The position numbers and the translations under genes were made by a program. A stretch of DNA of 64,000 nt from Brevibacillus sp. DP1.3A (GTDB lineage Bacteria; Bacillota; Bacilli; Brevibacillales; Brevibacillaceae): the NCBI RefSeq assembly GCF_013284245.2, contig NZ_CP085876.1:5358001-5422000 (forward strand). Direction: 5' to 3'. The notes below the pieces were generated by a model. That model made no database searches, was not told the origin of the DNA, and saw only the letters and a program-made list of their open reading frames with translations. Below, in pieces: positions 62,263 through 64,000 of the stretch. Each line of letters starts with the position of its first letter. Position 1 is the first letter of the stretch.

Positions 62263-63690
62263 TTAGGTCACTGGTATTTCAGAAGATGCTGCTGAAACCA
62301 AAAGGCTTTTGTTGTATTCAGGCGACAATACAATATTTGTATAAGTTCCGCGCCCTGACACATAGTGATAGGAATGCTCGACGCCTGCTGGGATAAAAAT
62401 AGCTGTTGGACTCTCAACAGTCTTCTCTTCTTCACCCAGTTGAACATGACACACCAGACCAGTGCCATCAGGTGCATCTCCCCAAAAGAGGAAGGCACTG
62501 TCACAATGATGCGCATGTCTGTCTACATGTTTTTCAGAAACACCGGACAAATCGCATAATCTAAAGATCCTTTGGATCACATAGAATGAGGCTCGCTCAT
62601 CAACACGCGAATCCATCATAACCCAGCGTATCCCTGGACCGTCACGATGATACCGTAGCTCTGAAGCACCTTTGGGAAACGGCTTTCCTACCTGTAAGGA
62701 AACAGGCAGCTTTGGGCTTCCTAGTGGAGGACGCTTTTCTTCGAGAAGCCGTATTCTTCCAATTGTTTCGGGAGGAAATGGCTCATACGCTTTGGAATTT
62801 CTCTTTACGGCTTGGACATGGTAAGCCGATGTATGCGTAAAGGCATTTTGCCCAGTGATAGGGCGTAGTTCGTCCGGTCTATACCCTGTCGTCAGACGTA
62901 TCGCTTGTACAAGCTCGGGAATTCTATCCAAAGAATAACGATGATCATTTCGCAGCTTTTGCAACGCGACAGTAAGCTGGATCAAGTCAGTAATACCAGC
63001 TCTTTCACCGATTCCTAAAATTGTTGTATCAATGACAGAGGCGCCTGCATCAATAGCCGCCAGCGCATTCGCTTGAGCAAGACCGAAATCATTATGCAGA
63101 TGCACTTCAATCTCGCATCCAAATTCCTCAATGGCATGAGTTACGATTTTTTTGCATGTATCAGGCTCCCATATCCCGACAGTATCTGCCAAACTAATGC
63201 GATCTGCGCCTGCCTGTAAAGCAACATGACCTAAGCTGGATATCCTTTCCCACTCTGTCCGTGAAGCGTCTTCAATCGTGAATCTAACCTGTAAGCCAAG
63301 CTTTTTTGCTTCGATAACAGCTTGTTGGACTTTCTCATGTATATAGCTTTCCTGATGATGACTGAATTTGGTTTGGATAGACACATCATTAATGGAAGCC
63401 CATATCCCCACCCAGTCTGCTTTGGCGCGCTTTGCTGCATGTACTTCTTCAACAGTAGCTCTCGCATGCATTAATATTTGCGCTCGTCTTGCCGATTGAG
63501 CCACTTTTCGGCAGATTTCTTCATCCAGGGCAGAAATTCCAGGGTGGCCCACTTCTATGAGGTTAATATGATAACTTTCCAAGAGATGCAGTATGCGAAT
63601 CTTGTCTTCGCATGTGAAGCGAACGCCTGCTTGCTGTTCTCCTTCTCGCAGTGTTGCATCCAAAATTTGAAACGGCTTCATTTCCAGCAC
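62263..63690 (-). CDS. DRE-TIM metallolyase (homocitrate/isopropylmalate-synthase-like) fused to a cupin
   Basis: 475 aa. Residues 1-270 are an HMGL-like TIM barrel: ILDATLREGEQQAGVRF (the metal-binding Asp-Arg pair), VEVGHPG-type strand (IEVGHPGISALDEE), LADTVGIWEPD and HLHNDFGLAQANALAAIDAG with the metal His pair. A short connector (to about 330) resembles the region after the barrel in homocitrate synthases. From about 340 the chain is a cupin-like beta domain with DRHAHHCDSAFLFWG and PAGVEHSYHYVSGRG, likely metal ligands. The usual LeuA regulatory domain is absent. Probably a condensing enzyme of specialised metabolism. The gene follows an alpha/beta-hydrolase by 16 bp. Confidence 0.75.
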   Translation of the reverse strand: MLEMKPFQILDATLREGEQQAGVRFTCEDKIRILHLLESYHINLIEVGHPGISALDEEICRKVAQSARRAQILMHARATVEEVHAAKRAKADWVGIWASINDVSIQTKFSHHQESYIHEKVQQAVIEAKKLGLQVRFTIEDASRTEWERISSLGHVALQAGADRISLADTVGIWEPDTCKKIVTHAIEEFGCEIEVHLHNDFGLAQANALAAIDAGASVIDTTILGIGERAGITDLIQLTVALQKLRNDHRYSLDRIPELVQAIRLTTGYRPDELRPITGQNAFTHTSAYHVQAVKRNSKAYEPFPPETIGRIRLLEEKRPPLGSPKLPVSLQVGKPFPKGASELRYHRDGPGIRWVMMDSRVDERASFYVIQRIFRLCDLSGVSEKHVDRHAHHCDSAFLFWGDAPDGTGLVCHVQLGEEEKTVESPTAIFIPAGVEHSYHYVSGRGTYTNIVLSPEYNKSLLVSAASSEIPVT

Positions 63691-63706
63691 ATCCTTACGA
63701 GTTTAC

Positions 63707-64000
63707 TTACTTTTTCAGGAATTCGTCTGTTTCACGCAAGAGTTGATCACGATTTTTTTCATACAACACCCAATGTGTTGCATCTTTGATAACCACTTCT
63801 TGTTTTGCAGATGCATTGGTCAGCTTATGGAAGAGGGACTTATCTGCAAAAAAGTCCAGATCTCCTCGAATGATCAACACTGGCGTCGTAATTTTCGCTG
63901 CATCAAAAATTGGTCTGTCCGTCCAGATGTAATACAGATCTACCAAAGGTCCCATTGGACGGCGGATGGACTGTTCAGGTTGCTTGCTGCTGTTAGGATC
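63707..64000 (-). CDS. Alpha/beta hydrolase, C-terminal part (5' end beyond window)
   Basis: 97 codons to the stop at 63707; the frame stays open to the right edge (DPNSSKQPEQSIRRPMGP at the edge). PVLIIRGDLDFFADKSLF carries the acid Asp and KDATHWVLYEKNRDQL the catalytic His of an alpha/beta-hydrolase; the nucleophile lies outside. Same transcript as the metallolyase-cupin gene, so perhaps a thioesterase or esterase of the same pathway. Confidence 0.8.
   Translation of the reverse strand, partial: DPNSSKQPEQSIRRPMGPLVDLYYIWTDRPIFDAAKITTPVLIIRGDLDFFADKSLFHKLTNASAKQEVVIKDATHWVLYEKNRDQLLRETDEFLKK

Overview
The window looks like chromosome from a Gram-positive, spore-former-type Firmicute, most likely Brevibacillus or a close Paenibacillaceae relative. 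This is inferred from strong Shine-Dalgarno sites, S-layer-homology proteins, a dctB/dctS/dctR/dctA set, khtTU, and an anaerobic cobalamin operon with a CbiH60-type fusion and a His-rich CbiX. No taxonomic search could be run.

Layout. 1-2338: start of a secreted RCC1-like/SLH protein running off the left edge (minus). 2539-4939: a membrane sensor-domain protein and a histidine kinase fused in one chain to its LuxR-type response regulator (minus). 5037-11894: three tandem paralogous serine beta-lactamase-like hydrolases with degenerate SLH domains (plus), each behind the same promoter; two carry an exact and one a degenerate copy of the palindrome TGTCATATGACA. A 50-aa ORF lies between the second and third.

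12172-25127 (minus, visibly AT-rich) is the most unusual part. A PAAR-like tip protein and a 1036-aa VgrG-like spike carrying a C-terminal toxin are followed by an array of eight immunity-type genes. Several of these are preceded by truncated, frameshifted or nearly erased toxin C-termini, and each is followed by a copy of one roughly 110-130 bp element that usually ends in an intrinsic terminator. I read this as a toxin/immunity cassette bank fed by recombination into a contractile-injection spike.

25338-38117: an LD-carboxypeptidase, a sigma-54 activator overlapping a DctR regulator, DctS, a divergent DctB, an OmpR-type two-component pair, an acidic stalk-domain protein, the DctA transporter, a small coiled-coil protein and the KhtT-KhtU K+/H+ antiporter with a structured leader. 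38166-40263: a ResA-like thioredoxin with a membrane partner, and a GNAT acetyltransferase.

40317-61305 (minus): a nearly gap-free cobalamin operon of 20 biosynthetic genes, preceded by a candidate promoter, a B12 riboswitch and an intrinsic terminator. It covers uroporphyrinogen III methylation, cobalt insertion by CbiX, ring contraction, corrin methylation, amidation, adenosylation and nucleotide-loop assembly. It is interrupted between cbiP and cobT by an insertion sequence with intact TnpB and the tail of a serine-recombinase TnpA, and between cbiC and cbiJ by a 106-bp cloverleaf palindrome.

61464-64000: a VanX-type D,D-dipeptidase (plus), then (minus) a DRE-TIM metallolyase fused to a cupin and the end of an alpha/beta hydrolase.
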